Shown here: positions 31,175 through 40,881 of the stretch, piece by piece | Numbering within the stretch: position 1 is the first letter of the stretch | Layout of the letters: the number at the start of each line of letters is the position of its first letter | Source of the DNA: an uncultured Collinsella sp. | Lineage (GTDB): Bacteria; Actinomycetota; Coriobacteriia; Coriobacteriales; Coriobacteriaceae | Length of the DNA stretch: 54,174 nucleotides | Reading direction: 5' to 3' | Assembly (NCBI GenBank): GCA_900541785.1 | Contig: UQKY01000009.1 | Location: forward strand, 1 to 54,174 | Made by a program: the position numbers and the translations under genes | The notes under the pieces: model-generated | Seen by the model: only the letters and a program-made list of their open reading frames with translations | What the model was told of the DNA's origin: nothing | Database searches by the model: none

Positions 31175-31900
31175 TTACTTAAGGTAGCCGTCGGCACGGA
31201 GCTTTTTGAGGTCCGAATCCTTGACCTCGCAACCGGCGGGCAGCACCATAAACACGCGGTCGCCCACCTCTTTGACCGTGGCGCCCAGGCCGCAGGCAAA
31301 ACCGTAAGAGAAGTCCAGGACGCGCTTGGCGACCTCGGTACGAACGCCCACAAAAATCAGCGCGACAGGCTGCTTGGTGCGCACGCGGCGCACGACGGTC
31401 TCCACGTCGTCATAGCTCTCGGGGCGCAGGACGTAAGCCGGCAGCTGCGGCGTAGCGTTGATGATGTTGCTCGCATACGCCGAGGCATCGCTCGGTGAGG
31501 GAGCAGGTGCGGGGGCAGCAGCGCGGGCACGTGTGCTCTCGGCATAGCTCGACGGCGTGTCGTAAGCACCGGGGCGATAGCCGCCCGCGACCGTCTCCTG
31601 CGAGCGCGATGGCGGGTTGTAGGTCGTAGCGTGGCGAGAATCGTCGCCGACCAGCTGACCGGAACGTGTGTACACGGCCACCGACTCGGCCTCGCCGCGG
31701 CGCGTCTGACCCAACAGGCCGTTGCTCGGCTCGTCCTGGGTGTAGAAGCCCTCGCCCGAGGCACCGCTGTAACCGTTATTCTGGTAGCCGTCGTCATAGC
31801 CATCATCGTAGCCGTAGTCGTCGTCCTGACCATAACCCTGGTCGTAACCCTGCTGGCCGCCCAGGTGCATCTTATTTTTAATCTCGTCAAGGAAGCCCAT
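31175..31900 (-). CDS. sepF: Cell division protein SepF
   Basis: Membrane anchor and organiser of FtsZ, the expected FtsA substitute in actinobacteria. The 241 residues start with an amphipathic helix (MGFLDEIKNKMHLGG), continue with a long Gly/Tyr/Asp-rich disordered linker (about 17-145) and end in the SepF core (about 150-240; VLRPESYDDVETVVRRVRTKQPVALIF and LDFSYGFACGLGATVKEVGDRVFMVLPAG visible). GAGAGGAC fixes this ATG although the frame begins at 31951. It follows yggS by 60 bases and precedes yggT by only about 20. Confidence 0.93.
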   Translation of the reverse strand: MGFLDEIKNKMHLGGQQGYDQGYGQDDDYGYDDGYDDGYQNNGYSGASGEGFYTQDEPSNGLLGQTRRGEAESVAVYTRSGQLVGDDSRHATTYNPPSRSQETVAGGYRPGAYDTPSSYAESTRARAAAPAPAPSPSDASAYASNIINATPQLPAYVLRPESYDDVETVVRRVRTKQPVALIFVGVRTEVAKRVLDFSYGFACGLGATVKEVGDRVFMVLPAGCEVKDSDLKKLRADGYLK

Positions 31901-31960
31901 GGTTGTGTCCTCTCGCGGTTTAGTGCAGGCGCTCTGATAATCAGTGCGCACTTCAGAGCC

Positions 31961-32698
31961 TTATTTTACTGCAAACTCCGGGCTAAATACTACCCTGCCC
32001 AGGCGAACGAGCGTAGAGCCTTCCTCAAGAGCAGGCTCAAAGTCCTCGCTCATGCCGCAGGAAAGTTCGGGCAGGCTCAGATCGGAGTGCGTCGCCTCAA
32101 GCTCATCCCTTAGTTCGCGAAGTCCGGCAAAAGTGCGGCGCGACACATTCTTATTCCCCCGGGGCGCCATAGTCATAAGGCCCTGCACACAAATTCCCTC
32201 AAGCTCCGCAAGCTCACCTGCGGCGTCTCGGACCTCGTCGGGCGAAAAGCCGCCCTTGGACTCCTCGCCGCTCACATTGACCTCGATCAGCACACGCTGG
32301 GGGCCGGAGAGCTCGCCCGCCTCAATCTTGCGGACCGCACGGCTCGAGATAGCCTGAGCCAAATGCAGCGATCCCACCGAATGAATCAGCTCGGCCGAGC
32401 CCAGAACCGCATTGATCTTGTTGGTCTGCAGGTTGCCGATCATATCGAAGCGCACCTCGGGTAGCTCCGGATGCTCTACGAGGCCCGCAAGCTTGCGAAC
32501 GAGCTCCTGCGGGCGGTTCTCGGCAAAATGGCGATACCCCGCCTGAATAGCGGCAACGGTCTCATCAACGCCAACAGTCTTGGAGACGGCAATCAGGCGC
32601 GCGGCATCGTGGGGACGGCCCGCGCGATCGAGCGCTGCATAAAAGCGTTCGAGAATCTGCTCGCGGCGAGCGCGTATCAAGTCCAAATAGTTATCCAT
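31961..32698 (-). CDS. yggS: YggS-type PLP homeostasis protein
   Basis: PLP-binding protein with an alanine-racemase-like barrel and no known catalysis; it balances free PLP and so affects amino acid metabolism. The 245 residues show the PLP lysine in LIAVSKTVGVDETV, then FAENRPQELVRK, FDMIGNLQTNKI, and SCGMSEDFEPALEEGSTLVRLGR near the C-terminus. In FAENRPQEL the usual family sequence is GENRVQE, so one residue differs. GGAGGCG precedes the ATG at 32698. It is the first gene of the sepF group, while pgeF, its usual neighbour, is 4.5 kb away. Confidence 0.93.
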   Translation of the reverse strand: MDNYLDLIRARREQILERFYAALDRAGRPHDAARLIAVSKTVGVDETVAAIQAGYRHFAENRPQELVRKLAGLVEHPELPEVRFDMIGNLQTNKINAVLGSAELIHSVGSLHLAQAISSRAVRKIEAGELSGPQRVLIEVNVSGEESKGGFSPDEVRDAAGELAELEGICVQGLMTMAPRGNKNVSRRTFAGLRELRDELEATHSDLSLPELSCGMSEDFEPALEEGSTLVRLGRVVFSPEFAVK

Positions 32699-32748
32699 TG
32701 CCAATCGCCTCCGCTGACAGCCAAACAAGTAGTCCCATGCTAACGCAA

Positions 32749-32780
32749 GAGCGCGGCCTCACATGTGCAAGGCCGCGCTC
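32749..32780 (-). terminator. Hairpin after phoU
   Basis: GAGCGCGGCC / GGCCGCGCTC stem with a 12-base loop, 38 bases past the phoU stop, followed on the minus strand by TTGCGTT. It separates the phosphate operon from the yggS-divIVA unit. Confidence 0.65.
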
Positions 32781-32817
32781 ACTTAGGTATTTACAATCTT
32801 TCGACGAACGGGGCCCC

Positions 32818-33675
32818 CTACTCCTCGTCGTCCTCGGCGTCGTCCTCGTCCTCAAGGTGCTCAAGCAAATAGCGAAGGCCTTCGCTCACCTCGTTAGCAG
32901 GCACCTTGGCAACATAGCCCGCATCCACGGCGGGCCTCATGATGACACCCTCGCCCGAAGGCACGCGCATGCTCTCAAGCTCATCTTCGTCCGTATGGGC
33001 GATATCGCCGGCAGTCATGCGCTGTCCGGTCAAAAGGAAGGTCAGACGGCAGGCAGCATCGATGGAAATCGAGGCGATACGATCGAGGTAGCGCGAAACC
33101 ATAATGGCGCGGCGCAGATCGTCATAGTTGCTGTCGTCGTCCATAAAATCGCCCGTGTCCATGCGGTTAAAGATGCGGAAGAACTTCTCGTACGCCGCAT
33201 GCACCGGCTCGTCCTCGACGGCCAGGTTGCAGATGATGGACATGTCGTTGGTGACGAGCGCAGAAAGCGACGAACCCAGCACCTGGTAAACAGCCTCGGC
33301 CTCGGCCTCAACCGTACCGACGAGTTCCTGGGGCAGCGAGATGTCGGCCTTGACCATGTGACGCGTGGCGCGGCAGATCTGGCGAACCTTATCGGTCATG
33401 CGCTGCAGGTTAAAGTCGACGTAGATGATCGTCTGCAGCAAGCGGAAGTCGGAGGCGACCGGCGACTGCGTAGCGATCAGGTTGTAGCACACGGCCTCCA
33501 AGTTGGCGCAGCGAGCGTCAATCGAAAGCGTACGCTTCTTGGTCTTGGTGGCGAGCTTGCGATCATCGGTCACATAGGCCTTCACGGCGTCGTGAAGCGC
33601 CAGATCGACGGCCTCGTAGATGCTCAGCATCTCGTGACGGGCCTCGATGAGCTGACGGGAAAACAGTTTGCGCAT
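32818..33675 (-). CDS. phoU: Phosphate regulator PhoU
   Basis: All-helical regulator that links the Pst transporter to the PhoR kinase and represses the phosphate response when phosphate is plentiful. The 285 residues contain two three-helix PhoU repeats (about 1-105 and 110-220), including the metal-type stretches near VASDFRLLQTIIYVDFNLQRM and MVSRYLDRIASISIDAACRL. A C-terminal extension of about 60 residues ends in an acidic DEDDAEDDEE tail, longer than in E. coli. GGAGTG precedes the ATG. It is the last gene of the pgeF-pst operon, 92 bases after pstB. Confidence 0.93.
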   Translation of the reverse strand: MRKLFSRQLIEARHEMLSIYEAVDLALHDAVKAYVTDDRKLATKTKKRTLSIDARCANLEAVCYNLIATQSPVASDFRLLQTIIYVDFNLQRMTDKVRQICRATRHMVKADISLPQELVGTVEAEAEAVYQVLGSSLSALVTNDMSIICNLAVEDEPVHAAYEKFFRIFNRMDTGDFMDDDSNYDDLRRAIMVSRYLDRIASISIDAACRLTFLLTGQRMTAGDIAHTDEDELESMRVPSGEGVIMRPAVDAGYVAKVPANEVSEGLRYLLEHLEDEDDAEDDEE

Positions 33676-33767
33676 GGTTCACTCCAATCAGTTGGGTGCG
33701 GTCATGCCGCCCGCACAGTGAATACGCACCGGACCAGGTCCGATCGGCTTGGGACTAGTCGCACCGA

Positions 33768-34571
<804 letters not shown>

Positions 34572-34583
34572 GGGACTCCTTAA

Positions 34584-35489
34584 CTAGCGGCGCTTGCGCG
34601 ACAGATAACGCGCAAACAGGTTGAAGGCCAGAATAATCGCCATCAGCAAAAGCGCGGTGCCGTAAGCTGCGTTCATGTTGATGCCGTCATTGGCAAGCAG
34701 ATAAAGGTGAACGGTCATAGGACGACCGGAATCGAGCGGCGAAATAGGCAGGTTGATGGCCTGACCCATGGTGTAGAGCACCACGGCGGTCTCGCCGATG
34801 GCGCGGCCGATGGCAAGCACGATGCCGGTGGCGATGCGGCCAAAAGCCGAAGGAAGCACGATCTTGGAGACGACCTGCCACTTGGTGGCGCCCAGGCCGT
34901 ATGCACCCCAACGGATATAGCGCGGAACGGCGCGGATTGCCTCCTCAGTGGTGCGCATAACAATGGGCAGCATCAGAAGTGCCAGCGCCAGGGCGGCCGA
35001 GACCATCGAAAGGCCCAGGCCCATGGCCTCGACAAACAAGGCGTAGCCAAAGAGGCCCATAACAATGGAGGGCACCGAGGCCAGGGCATCGGCAGCATAG
35101 CGAATGATGTCGACAATCTTGCCCTGCTTGGCGTATTCGGCCAGATAGACCGCAGCCAAGACGGCAACCGGCGTGCAGATGAGCATGGCGAGCGCCGTCA
35201 CGTAGACGGTCGAGACAATCGTGGGCCAAATGCCGCCTTCGGCGTTTACGCCCTGCGGCCAGCCAAAGATAAAGTCGAGCGAGATATGCGGCAGGCCGTT
35301 GATGACCACGTAGGCGATGATGGCGATCAGCACCAGCGTGGTGATATAGGCCGCGGCGCGAAACACGCCGAGCATGATCTTGTTGGAGAGGTCCTTGTTG
35401 ATGCGGCCCTTCTTGCCATGGGAAAGGGCACGCTTGATGCGCTCGCGCGACGAGGTCGTATCGACCGTCGTGTCAACGGAATCGGACAT
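34584..35489 (-). CDS. pstA: Phosphate ABC transporter permease PstA
   Basis: One of the two membrane subunits of the high-affinity phosphate importer. The 301 residues start with a basic cytoplasmic tail of about 35 residues and then show six hydrophobic segments. The coupling-helix region EEAIRAVPRYIRWGAYGLGATKWQVVSKIVLPSA contacts PstB. GAGGGGG precedes the ATG, three bases after the pstC stop. Confidence 0.95.
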   Translation of the reverse strand: MSDSVDTTVDTTSSRERIKRALSHGKKGRINKDLSNKIMLGVFRAAAYITTLVLIAIIAYVVINGLPHISLDFIFGWPQGVNAEGGIWPTIVSTVYVTALAMLICTPVAVLAAVYLAEYAKQGKIVDIIRYAADALASVPSIVMGLFGYALFVEAMGLGLSMVSAALALALLMLPIVMRTTEEAIRAVPRYIRWGAYGLGATKWQVVSKIVLPSAFGRIATGIVLAIGRAIGETAVVLYTMGQAINLPISPLDSGRPMTVHLYLLANDGINMNAAYGTALLLMAIILAFNLFARYLSRKRR

Positions 35490-35492
35490 AGC

Positions 35493-36416
35493 CTACCCCC
35501 TCTTCTTGGAAATCAGGCGGACGATACCCACCAGTGCAGCGGAGATGATAAACAGGACAACGCCCATGCCAAACAGAGCCGAGCGGTGCAGGCCCGAGGA
35601 ATAACTCATATCGAGCGCAATCTGACTCGTGAGCGTTGAGATAGGGCTCGAGATGCTATCCGGAATGACCGGGGCGTTGCCCACGACCATCAGCACGGCC
35701 ATGGTCTCACCGATGGCGCGACCCATACCCAAAACGATGGCGTCCACAATGCCCAGCTTGGCGGCCGGCAGCACGACTTTGTAGATGGTCTGCCACTTGG
35801 TGGCACCCATGGCATAGGATGCCTCGCGAATGCCCATGGGAATGGAATTGAGGGCATCGATGGTGAGCGTGGTGATGGTGGGAACGATCATGATGGCGAG
35901 CACGAACCACGCCGTCAGCGCGCCAAAGCCAAGACCGCCGGTCAGCTGCGCGATAAACGGACGGATGATGACCATGCCAAAGAAGCCGTAGATGATGGAG
36001 GGGATGCCCGCCAGCAGGTCGACGGCGGGGCTGATGAGCCTGCGCACGCGCTTGCTGGCGATCTCGACCAGATACACAGCCGTGCCCACACCCAGGGGCA
36101 CACCCATGGCGAGCGCACCGACAGTCACCAGACCAGAACCCGCCAGCAGCGACATAATGCCGTAGTGGCCCTCAGAGGGTGCCCATGTAAAGCTAAAGAA
36201 GTCCGCCAGGCCGATGTCGGTAAAGACCGGCAGCGCCGAGTACGTGGTAAAGACAAAAATCAGGATGACGGTGACGACCGCCAAGAACGCGCAGGCAAAG
36301 AAGATCCACTGCAGCGCCTTCTCCTTAAGATAGGTGCTGCGCGACACCAACGCCAACTCACGCTTTTTGGGCACCCGGGTCTCCTGCTCAATCTGGGGGG
36401 TTTCCTGTGCTTCCAC
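35493..36416 (-). CDS. pstC: Phosphate ABC transporter permease PstC
   Basis: Second membrane subunit of the phosphate importer, about 307 residues with six hydrophobic segments and the coupling loop LNSIPMGIREASYAMGATKWQTIYKVVLPAA. The start is ambiguous. GTG at 36425 overlaps its own ribosome site (AAAGGGGA), while GTG at 36416 has it nine bases upstream and lies just after the pstS stop; I prefer the second. Stop and pstA start are three bases apart. Confidence 0.93.
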   Translation of the reverse strand: MEAQETPQIEQETRVPKKRELALVSRSTYLKEKALQWIFFACAFLAVVTVILIFVFTTYSALPVFTDIGLADFFSFTWAPSEGHYGIMSLLAGSGLVTVGALAMGVPLGVGTAVYLVEIASKRVRRLISPAVDLLAGIPSIIYGFFGMVIIRPFIAQLTGGLGFGALTAWFVLAIMIVPTITTLTIDALNSIPMGIREASYAMGATKWQTIYKVVLPAAKLGIVDAIVLGMGRAIGETMAVLMVVGNAPVIPDSISSPISTLTSQIALDMSYSSGLHRSALFGMGVVLFIISAALVGIVRLISKKRG

Positions 36417-36417
36417 G

Positions 36418-37254
36418 CTACTCACTCCCCTTTCCGTCGTTGGTGACGGGAATAAAGCCCGCCTCGCGAATCTGCTTGTCCATCTTTTCGGACGTCACAT
36501 AGTCGATGTAATCCTGCGCCTGCTGCGAAGGCGTCCCCTTCACAAAGAAGTAAAGGTCACGCGAGATGGGATAGCCGCCACTTGCGACCGTCTTCTCGGA
36601 TGCCTCGACATGGTTGACCGAAACGGCCTTGACCGAGGTCTTGGCGTTGAGGCTCTCGACAAAACCCAGCGAGATGTAGCCAATGGCGCCACGCGAGCGA
36701 GACACGACATCGCGCACCTGGCCCGTGCCCGAAAGAACAGCCGAGCGGCGATCGAATGGCGTGCCGTCCATCACGATAGTGCGGAAGGCCTCGCGCGTAC
36801 CGGACGCCTCGTCGCGGTTGATAACCTGAATCTTCAGGTCCTCTCCGCCGACTTCTTTCCAGTTGGTGATCTTGCCGGCGTAAATATCGCGGAGCTGCTC
36901 GGTCGAGAGATTATCGACCGGGTTGTCGTCGTTCACGATGACTGCAATGCCGTCGTGCGCGATAACGATAGGCGTCAGACCCAGGTCTTGCTCATCGGCG
37001 TTGAGGCCACGAGAGGAGCTGGCGATATCGGCGGTGCCGGCGCTAACAGCTTCGATACCAGCAGATGAGCCAAGGCCGGAGACGAGCACGTCGGTGCCGG
37101 TCTCCTCTTTAAAGCCCTCGGCCGCGATCTCGGCAATGGGAAGGCACGTCGTAGAGCCGGCAACGGTGATGGAAGAGGTAGAAGATCCCGAGGAGCAGGC
37201 GCACAGCGTGAGCGTGAGCACTGCCGCGCTCAGGACCGATGCAATCTTTCTCAT
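36418..37254 (-). CDS. pstS: Phosphate-binding lipoprotein PstS
   Basis: Extracytoplasmic receptor that captures phosphate for PstCAB. The 278-residue precursor has a basic N-terminus, a hydrophobic signal and the lipobox LCAC with the lipidated cysteine at about residue 20, so it is a membrane-anchored lipoprotein. Phosphate-binding blocks are AGSTTCLPIAE, SSRGLNADEQ and NRDEASGTREAF. Its ATG overlaps the pgeF stop (ATGA), so the two are translationally coupled. At 278 residues it is a compact PstS. Confidence 0.95.
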   Translation of the reverse strand: MRKIASVLSAAVLTLTLCACSSGSSTSSITVAGSTTCLPIAEIAAEGFKEETGTDVLVSGLGSSAGIEAVSAGTADIASSSRGLNADEQDLGLTPIVIAHDGIAVIVNDDNPVDNLSTEQLRDIYAGKITNWKEVGGEDLKIQVINRDEASGTREAFRTIVMDGTPFDRRSAVLSGTGQVRDVVSRSRGAIGYISLGFVESLNAKTSVKAVSVNHVEASEKTVASGGYPISRDLYFFVKGTPSQQAQDYIDYVTSEKMDKQIREAGFIPVTNDGKGSE

Positions 37255-38051
37255 AGCATCACGCCGATCGCAGCATGGCGCCCACAGGTCCCGCCCTCGT
37301 TGCGATAGGAATAAAAGCGGTCGTTTTGACGCACGGTGGAAAGTTTGGTGTCCACAATGCCATTAACATCGACACCGGCATCCACCAGCGCCTCGCGAAT
37401 GGCGGCGGAAAGATCGAGCATACGGGAAGCGGTAGCATCGATGCACGCGAACTCGGCGGCAAAGCGATCCATAAGTTCTTGGGACACCTCATACTCGTCA
37501 CCCAGGATATGGGGCCCAATATAGGCAGAGATGTCCTCCGGCGTGCAGTCAGCCGCCTCGCAGAGTGCTTGGCTGGCCTTGGCGGAAATGCGCGCAATCG
37601 TGCCCTTCCAGCCAGAATGCACCACGGCAAAGCCGTTGGGAGCCACCAGCACCACGGGAACACAATCGGCAAAGCAGAGCATCACGGGCACCTCATGGGC
37701 CGTACAGACGATGGCATCGCAGCCCTCTGCAATCTGTTCGCGAATGTTCTCGAGATCGTCGGCGCCGTTCGAGGTCACCGTCACGACATGGTCGCCGTGC
37801 ACCTGATTGGGAACAAGCAGATTATGCTCGCACTCAGCGGCGCCCATGGCTTCGAGCGCTCGACGACGATTTTCTTGAACAGCAAAGGGGTCATCGCCTA
37901 CATGCGAGCCCAGGTTGAGCGAGGAGTACGCATCTTCGGAAACGCCACCGGTGCGCTCGGTAAAGGCAAAGCGAACATCGAGCGTCGCGCCCTCTACCAA
38001 CGTAACTCCATCATGGTCGACACGCGAAACGTTGTCCGCACGTGCTGCCAT
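37251..38051 (-). CDS. pgeF: Laccase-domain purine nucleoside phosphorylase (PgeF/YlmD)
   Basis: A protein of the YfiH/multicopper-laccase-like family, called peptidoglycan editing factor PgeF. Relatives split purine nucleosides with phosphate and deaminate adenosine, and in E. coli it also affects peptidoglycan composition. The 266 residues carry the zinc ligands H85 (PNQVHGDH), C130 (CFADCVPV) and H145 (VVHSGWKG). In many Gram-positives the gene sits between ftsZ and yggS. Here it follows ftsZ but heads the pst operon, with a four-base overlap with pstS. The upstream region has a promoter and two 11-bp-spaced repeats. Confidence 0.92.
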   Translation of the reverse strand: MAARADNVSRVDHDGVTLVEGATLDVRFAFTERTGGVSEDAYSSLNLGSHVGDDPFAVQENRRRALEAMGAAECEHNLLVPNQVHGDHVVTVTSNGADDLENIREQIAEGCDAIVCTAHEVPVMLCFADCVPVVLVAPNGFAVVHSGWKGTIARISAKASQALCEAADCTPEDISAYIGPHILGDEYEVSQELMDRFAAEFACIDATASRMLDLSAAIREALVDAGVDVNGIVDTKLSTVRQNDRFYSYRNEGGTCGRHAAIGVML

Positions 38052-38102
38052 ACTAAAGCCTCCTATTACAACAAGTACCGCGGCGTCGCCGCGCAGTCCG
38101 TG

Positions 38103-38172
38103 TTTATACGACTGTCATACTTCTTTAAAAGGATACCCGCAGCGGTAGGGACCAAACGTAAAGGGAACGTAA
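38103..38172 (-). promoter_or_regulatory. Promoter and candidate PHO box of the pgeF-pst operon
   Basis: On the minus strand TTTTAA (38125-38130) and TATAAA (38103-38108) are 16 bases apart and would start a leader of about 45 bases before pgeF. Upstream, TTACGTT occurs twice with 11-base periodicity (38166-38172 and 38155-38161), the 7+4 arrangement typical of PhoB/PhoP-type direct repeats. Position (about -60 to -76) is further upstream than a classic PHO box. Confidence 0.45.
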
Positions 38173-38205
38173 GGAGATTGGAGGCTTTCGTTTACAAACG
38201 AGAAA

Positions 38206-38235
38206 CAAAAAGGGCGCATCCATACGGACGCGCCC
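38206..38235 (-). terminator. Intrinsic terminator of ftsZ
   Basis: Minus-strand stem GGGCGCGTCC / GGATGCGCCC with a four-base loop followed by TTTTTG, 27 bases past the ftsZ stop. It separates ftsZ from the pgeF-pst operon. Confidence 0.92.
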
Positions 38236-38261
38236 CTGTGCAAAACAATGCGAAGAAGGAC

Positions 38262-39416
38262 TTAGAAGCTGCCGCGCTTGAGGAAGTCGGGAAGCTCAAA
38301 CTGATCGTTGCCAAAGTTGGGCAGCTCGGTACCGCCGACGTTGCGAGTCGGGGCAGCCTGAGCGGGGCTGGCAGCCGGAGCGGTGCGCTGCGGCTCAGCG
38401 GAAGCAGCGGCCTTGCTCTGGGACTGCTGAGCAGCGAAGAGCTCGTCCTGACGGTTGACGTTGGAGTCGGAGAAGCCCGTAGCGATAACGGTGATGCGCA
38501 CCTGGTCGCCCAGGGACTCGTCAACAACGGTACCGAAGATGATGTTGGCCTCGGGGTCGACGGCATTGGCGACAACGTCGGCGGCGTCGCTGATCTCCTG
38601 AATGCCCAGGTCCTTGGAGCCGGCGATGGAAAGCAGGACACGCGTGGCGCCATCGATGGAGCTCTCGAGCAGCGGACTGGAGATGGCCTGCTGGGCAGCG
38701 TCGACGGCACGGGTATCCCCAGAAGCGGTACCGATACCCATCATGGCGGTACCGGCCTGCTTCATGATGGTCTTAACATCGGCGAAGTCCAGGTTGATGA
38801 TACCCGGGACGGTGATGAGGTCGGTGATGCCCTGGGTGCCCTGGGAAAGGACGCCATCGGCAATTGCGAAGGCCTCGAGCATCGTGGTCTTCTTCTCGGC
38901 GATGTCGAGCAGCTTGTCGTTAGGGATAACGATCATGGTGTCGACGCAATCGGAGAGGGTCTTGATGCCCTCCTCGGCGCTCTTCTTGCGCTTGCGACCC
39001 TCGAAGGTGAAGGGCTTGGTCACGACGGCGACGGTCAGCGCGCCGACCTCGTTCATCGCGATATCGGCAACGATGGGAGCGGCGCCGGTACCGGTACCAC
39101 CGCCCTCGCCGCAGGTGATGAACACCATGTCGGCGCCAGCGAGCGCCTCGGCGATATCGTCGCGGGACTCATCGGCAGCCTTGCGGCCAACCTCGGGGTT
39201 GGCGCCGGCGCCCAGGCCGCGGGTAAGGTCGGTGCCGATGTGCACCTTGATATCGGCATCAGAGATCGCGAGCGCCTGAGCATCGGTGTTGATGGCAACA
39301 AACTCGACGCCGCGGATGCCCTCTTCGATCATTCGATTGACCGCGTTGGTACCGCCGCCGCCGACGCCGACCACCTTAATGACGGCAAGGTAGTTGTTGA
39401 TCTCTGTCTCGTGCAT
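38262..39416 (-). CDS. ftsZ: Cell division protein FtsZ
   Basis: Tubulin-like GTPase that forms the Z-ring. The 384 residues contain the GTP tubulin signature GGGTGTGAAP near residue 105, the N-terminal VIKVVGVGGGGTNAVNRM, the T7-loop region NLDFADVKTIM, and a disordered Ala/Gln/Pro-rich linker (about 315-360). The conserved C-terminal peptide is seen as ELPDFLKRGSF, the site that binds SepF and other partners. GGAGGAC fixes this ATG although the frame opens at 39446. It is the last gene of the dcw run, with its own leader and terminator. Confidence 0.97.
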   Translation of the reverse strand: MHETEINNYLAVIKVVGVGGGGTNAVNRMIEEGIRGVEFVAINTDAQALAISDADIKVHIGTDLTRGLGAGANPEVGRKAADESRDDIAEALAGADMVFITCGEGGGTGTGAAPIVADIAMNEVGALTVAVVTKPFTFEGRKRKKSAEEGIKTLSDCVDTMIVIPNDKLLDIAEKKTTMLEAFAIADGVLSQGTQGITDLITVPGIINLDFADVKTIMKQAGTAMMGIGTASGDTRAVDAAQQAISSPLLESSIDGATRVLLSIAGSKDLGIQEISDAADVVANAVDPEANIIFGTVVDESLGDQVRITVIATGFSDSNVNRQDELFAAQQSQSKAAASAEPQRTAPAASPAQAAPTRNVGGTELPNFGNDQFELPDFLKRGSF

Positions 39417-39469
39417 GTCGGTCCTCCGAACAAAGGTTATAGCCATAGCATGGGTTGACCCCTGCGCAC

Positions 39470-39498
39470 ATTAACCTTCAGGTTGAAAGTAAATGCAA
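39470..39498 (-). promoter_or_regulatory. Candidate ftsZ promoter overlapped by a palindrome
   Basis: Minus-strand TTGCAT (39493-39498) and GTTAAT (39470-39475) are 17 bases apart, about 55 bases before the ftsZ ATG. The palindrome AACCTTCAGGTT (39473-39484) covers the -10 and part of the spacer, so it may be an operator. A related sequence, TCAACCTTCAAGTTGA, lies upstream of mraZ at 54003-54018. A second palindrome, GTCAAATAATTGAC, is at about 39538-39551. Confidence 0.4.
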
Positions 39499-39615
39499 AG
39501 GTAAACCGTATTATGTTTGCACATTATGAACGTTTCAGTCAAATAATTGACCGTGAAAACCAAACAAACCAGATAAACGGCGTGGTATGACCCCTCAACA
39601 AAGCCATTTAGGATG

Positions 39616-40881
39616 CTAGGCGGTCGGTGCGTTCCTAAACGTGTAGTTGCCTGGAGAGCGCACATTGATATAGGTTACGCCCTCTACTTGCGAAAGCAGC
39701 TTGGTCACGATGCGTTCTTTCTTGGCGATATCGTCCGAATCGCCCAGCGACACCTCGACGCCGTTGTCGAGATTTGCCGAGATAGCCTCAACGGAAGGCG
39801 TGGAAATATCCTTCACCTGGTCCAAGAACTCGCTCGAGAAACCGCGTGCGTAATCCAGGCCGGCCTTGACGGCCTTGGAGCTCACCGCCCGACCCGAAAC
39901 CGGTGCGACATCGGCCGAGACGTCAGTCAACAGCACGGCGCCGTAGTGCTTGGCAAGCGCCAGGGCCGCATCGATGCCGGTCAGGGTTTTGGCACCCTCC
40001 CCCGATGTAATGACGTTCCCCTGGTCGTCCACCTCGACAGACGTCGACAGCGGAGCAATCCAGGTGTCATCGTCTCCGATAGCCCAGGCAAGGTCGTCGG
40101 AGCTGATATACGCAATGGCGATAACCTTACGCTCCGTCGGCGTGATGATAAGCGTATGGGGAAACTGGCGCTGGACATCCACGCCCGAGACCCACGGGTT
40201 TTGCTTGAGGCCCTCGGTGATCTGATCGGGATCCACGTTAAAGAGCGACGTGTTCTCGGGAAGACTGATGAGCTGCATGGCGTCGTGCTTGGTCACATGC
40301 TCGCTGCCATGAATCTGAATATCGGTGGCGGAGAACAGGCCAGAGTTGATGACGACGATGGCAATAATGGCAAGTACGGCCACGGCTGCCAGGATGCCGC
40401 CCGCGATTTTGCCCTTACCTTTAATGGCAGAAGCGACGTTGGTCGTCTTGCTTGCCATGGCACCAAGCGATGACAGAGGATTGATGCCCTTTTTTGCCGA
40501 AGACGCCTTGGCAGCGGGCACTGATGTCAGTGAACGCGGCTTAGCGCCAGCCAACGTACGGCCGGCATGCGGCGCACGAGCTCCCAGCGAAGGCTTGGGC
40601 GTCGCCATGGGTCGGGAGGTCTTGGCGCCCATCGCCGGCTTGGGCGTCACCGAAGGACGCGGAGCCGGACGACTCGTCTTTTTAGAAGCGGGGCGTCCTC
40701 CCAGCTGCGAGCCGACGACCGGGCGCTTGGCAGGACGAACGGGCCCAACAGACTTGGAGGGCATGGCGGGCTTATGTTGAGGCTGGGCAGGTGCGCCGGA
40801 ACGCCCTCCGGCGCGGCGGAAGGTTGGTTTCGATGCTCTAGAAGCCGAGGAATTTAACTTCCGGTCTGAGCTCGATGCCAT
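39616..40881 (-). CDS. ftsQ: Cell division protein FtsQ/DivIB
   Basis: Bitopic septal protein that links FtsL/FtsB and the wall synthases. The 421 residues start with an unusually long basic, Pro/Ser/Lys/Arg-rich tail of about 155 residues with recurring RP-x-PKPS-like units. One membrane segment follows (about 160-182, GGILAAVAVLAIIAIVV), then the POTRA domain (about 185-255; ATDIQIHGSEHVTKHD, NPWVSGVDVQRQFPHTLIITPTERK) and a beta domain. FtsQ proteins usually have cytoplasmic tails of 20-100 residues, so the tail is long. The start uses GAGGGAGG and overlaps the murB end by 44 bases. A gap of about 200 bases separates it from ftsZ. Confidence 0.9.
   Translation of the reverse strand: MASSSDRKLNSSASRASKPTFRRAGGRSGAPAQPQHKPAMPSKSVGPVRPAKRPVVGSQLGGRPASKKTSRPAPRPSVTPKPAMGAKTSRPMATPKPSLGARAPHAGRTLAGAKPRSLTSVPAAKASSAKKGINPLSSLGAMASKTTNVASAIKGKGKIAGGILAAVAVLAIIAIVVINSGLFSATDIQIHGSEHVTKHDAMQLISLPENTSLFNVDPDQITEGLKQNPWVSGVDVQRQFPHTLIITPTERKVIAIAYISSDDLAWAIGDDDTWIAPLSTSVEVDDQGNVITSGEGAKTLTGIDAALALAKHYGAVLLTDVSADVAPVSGRAVSSKAVKAGLDYARGFSSEFLDQVKDISTPSVEAISANLDNGVEVSLGDSDDIAKKERIVTKLLSQVEGVTYINVRSPGNYTFRNAPTA

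Noticed and set aside
37275..39458. 727-residue plus-strand frame opposite pgeF and ftsZ
   Set aside because: Antisense shadow of two genes identified by clear motifs.
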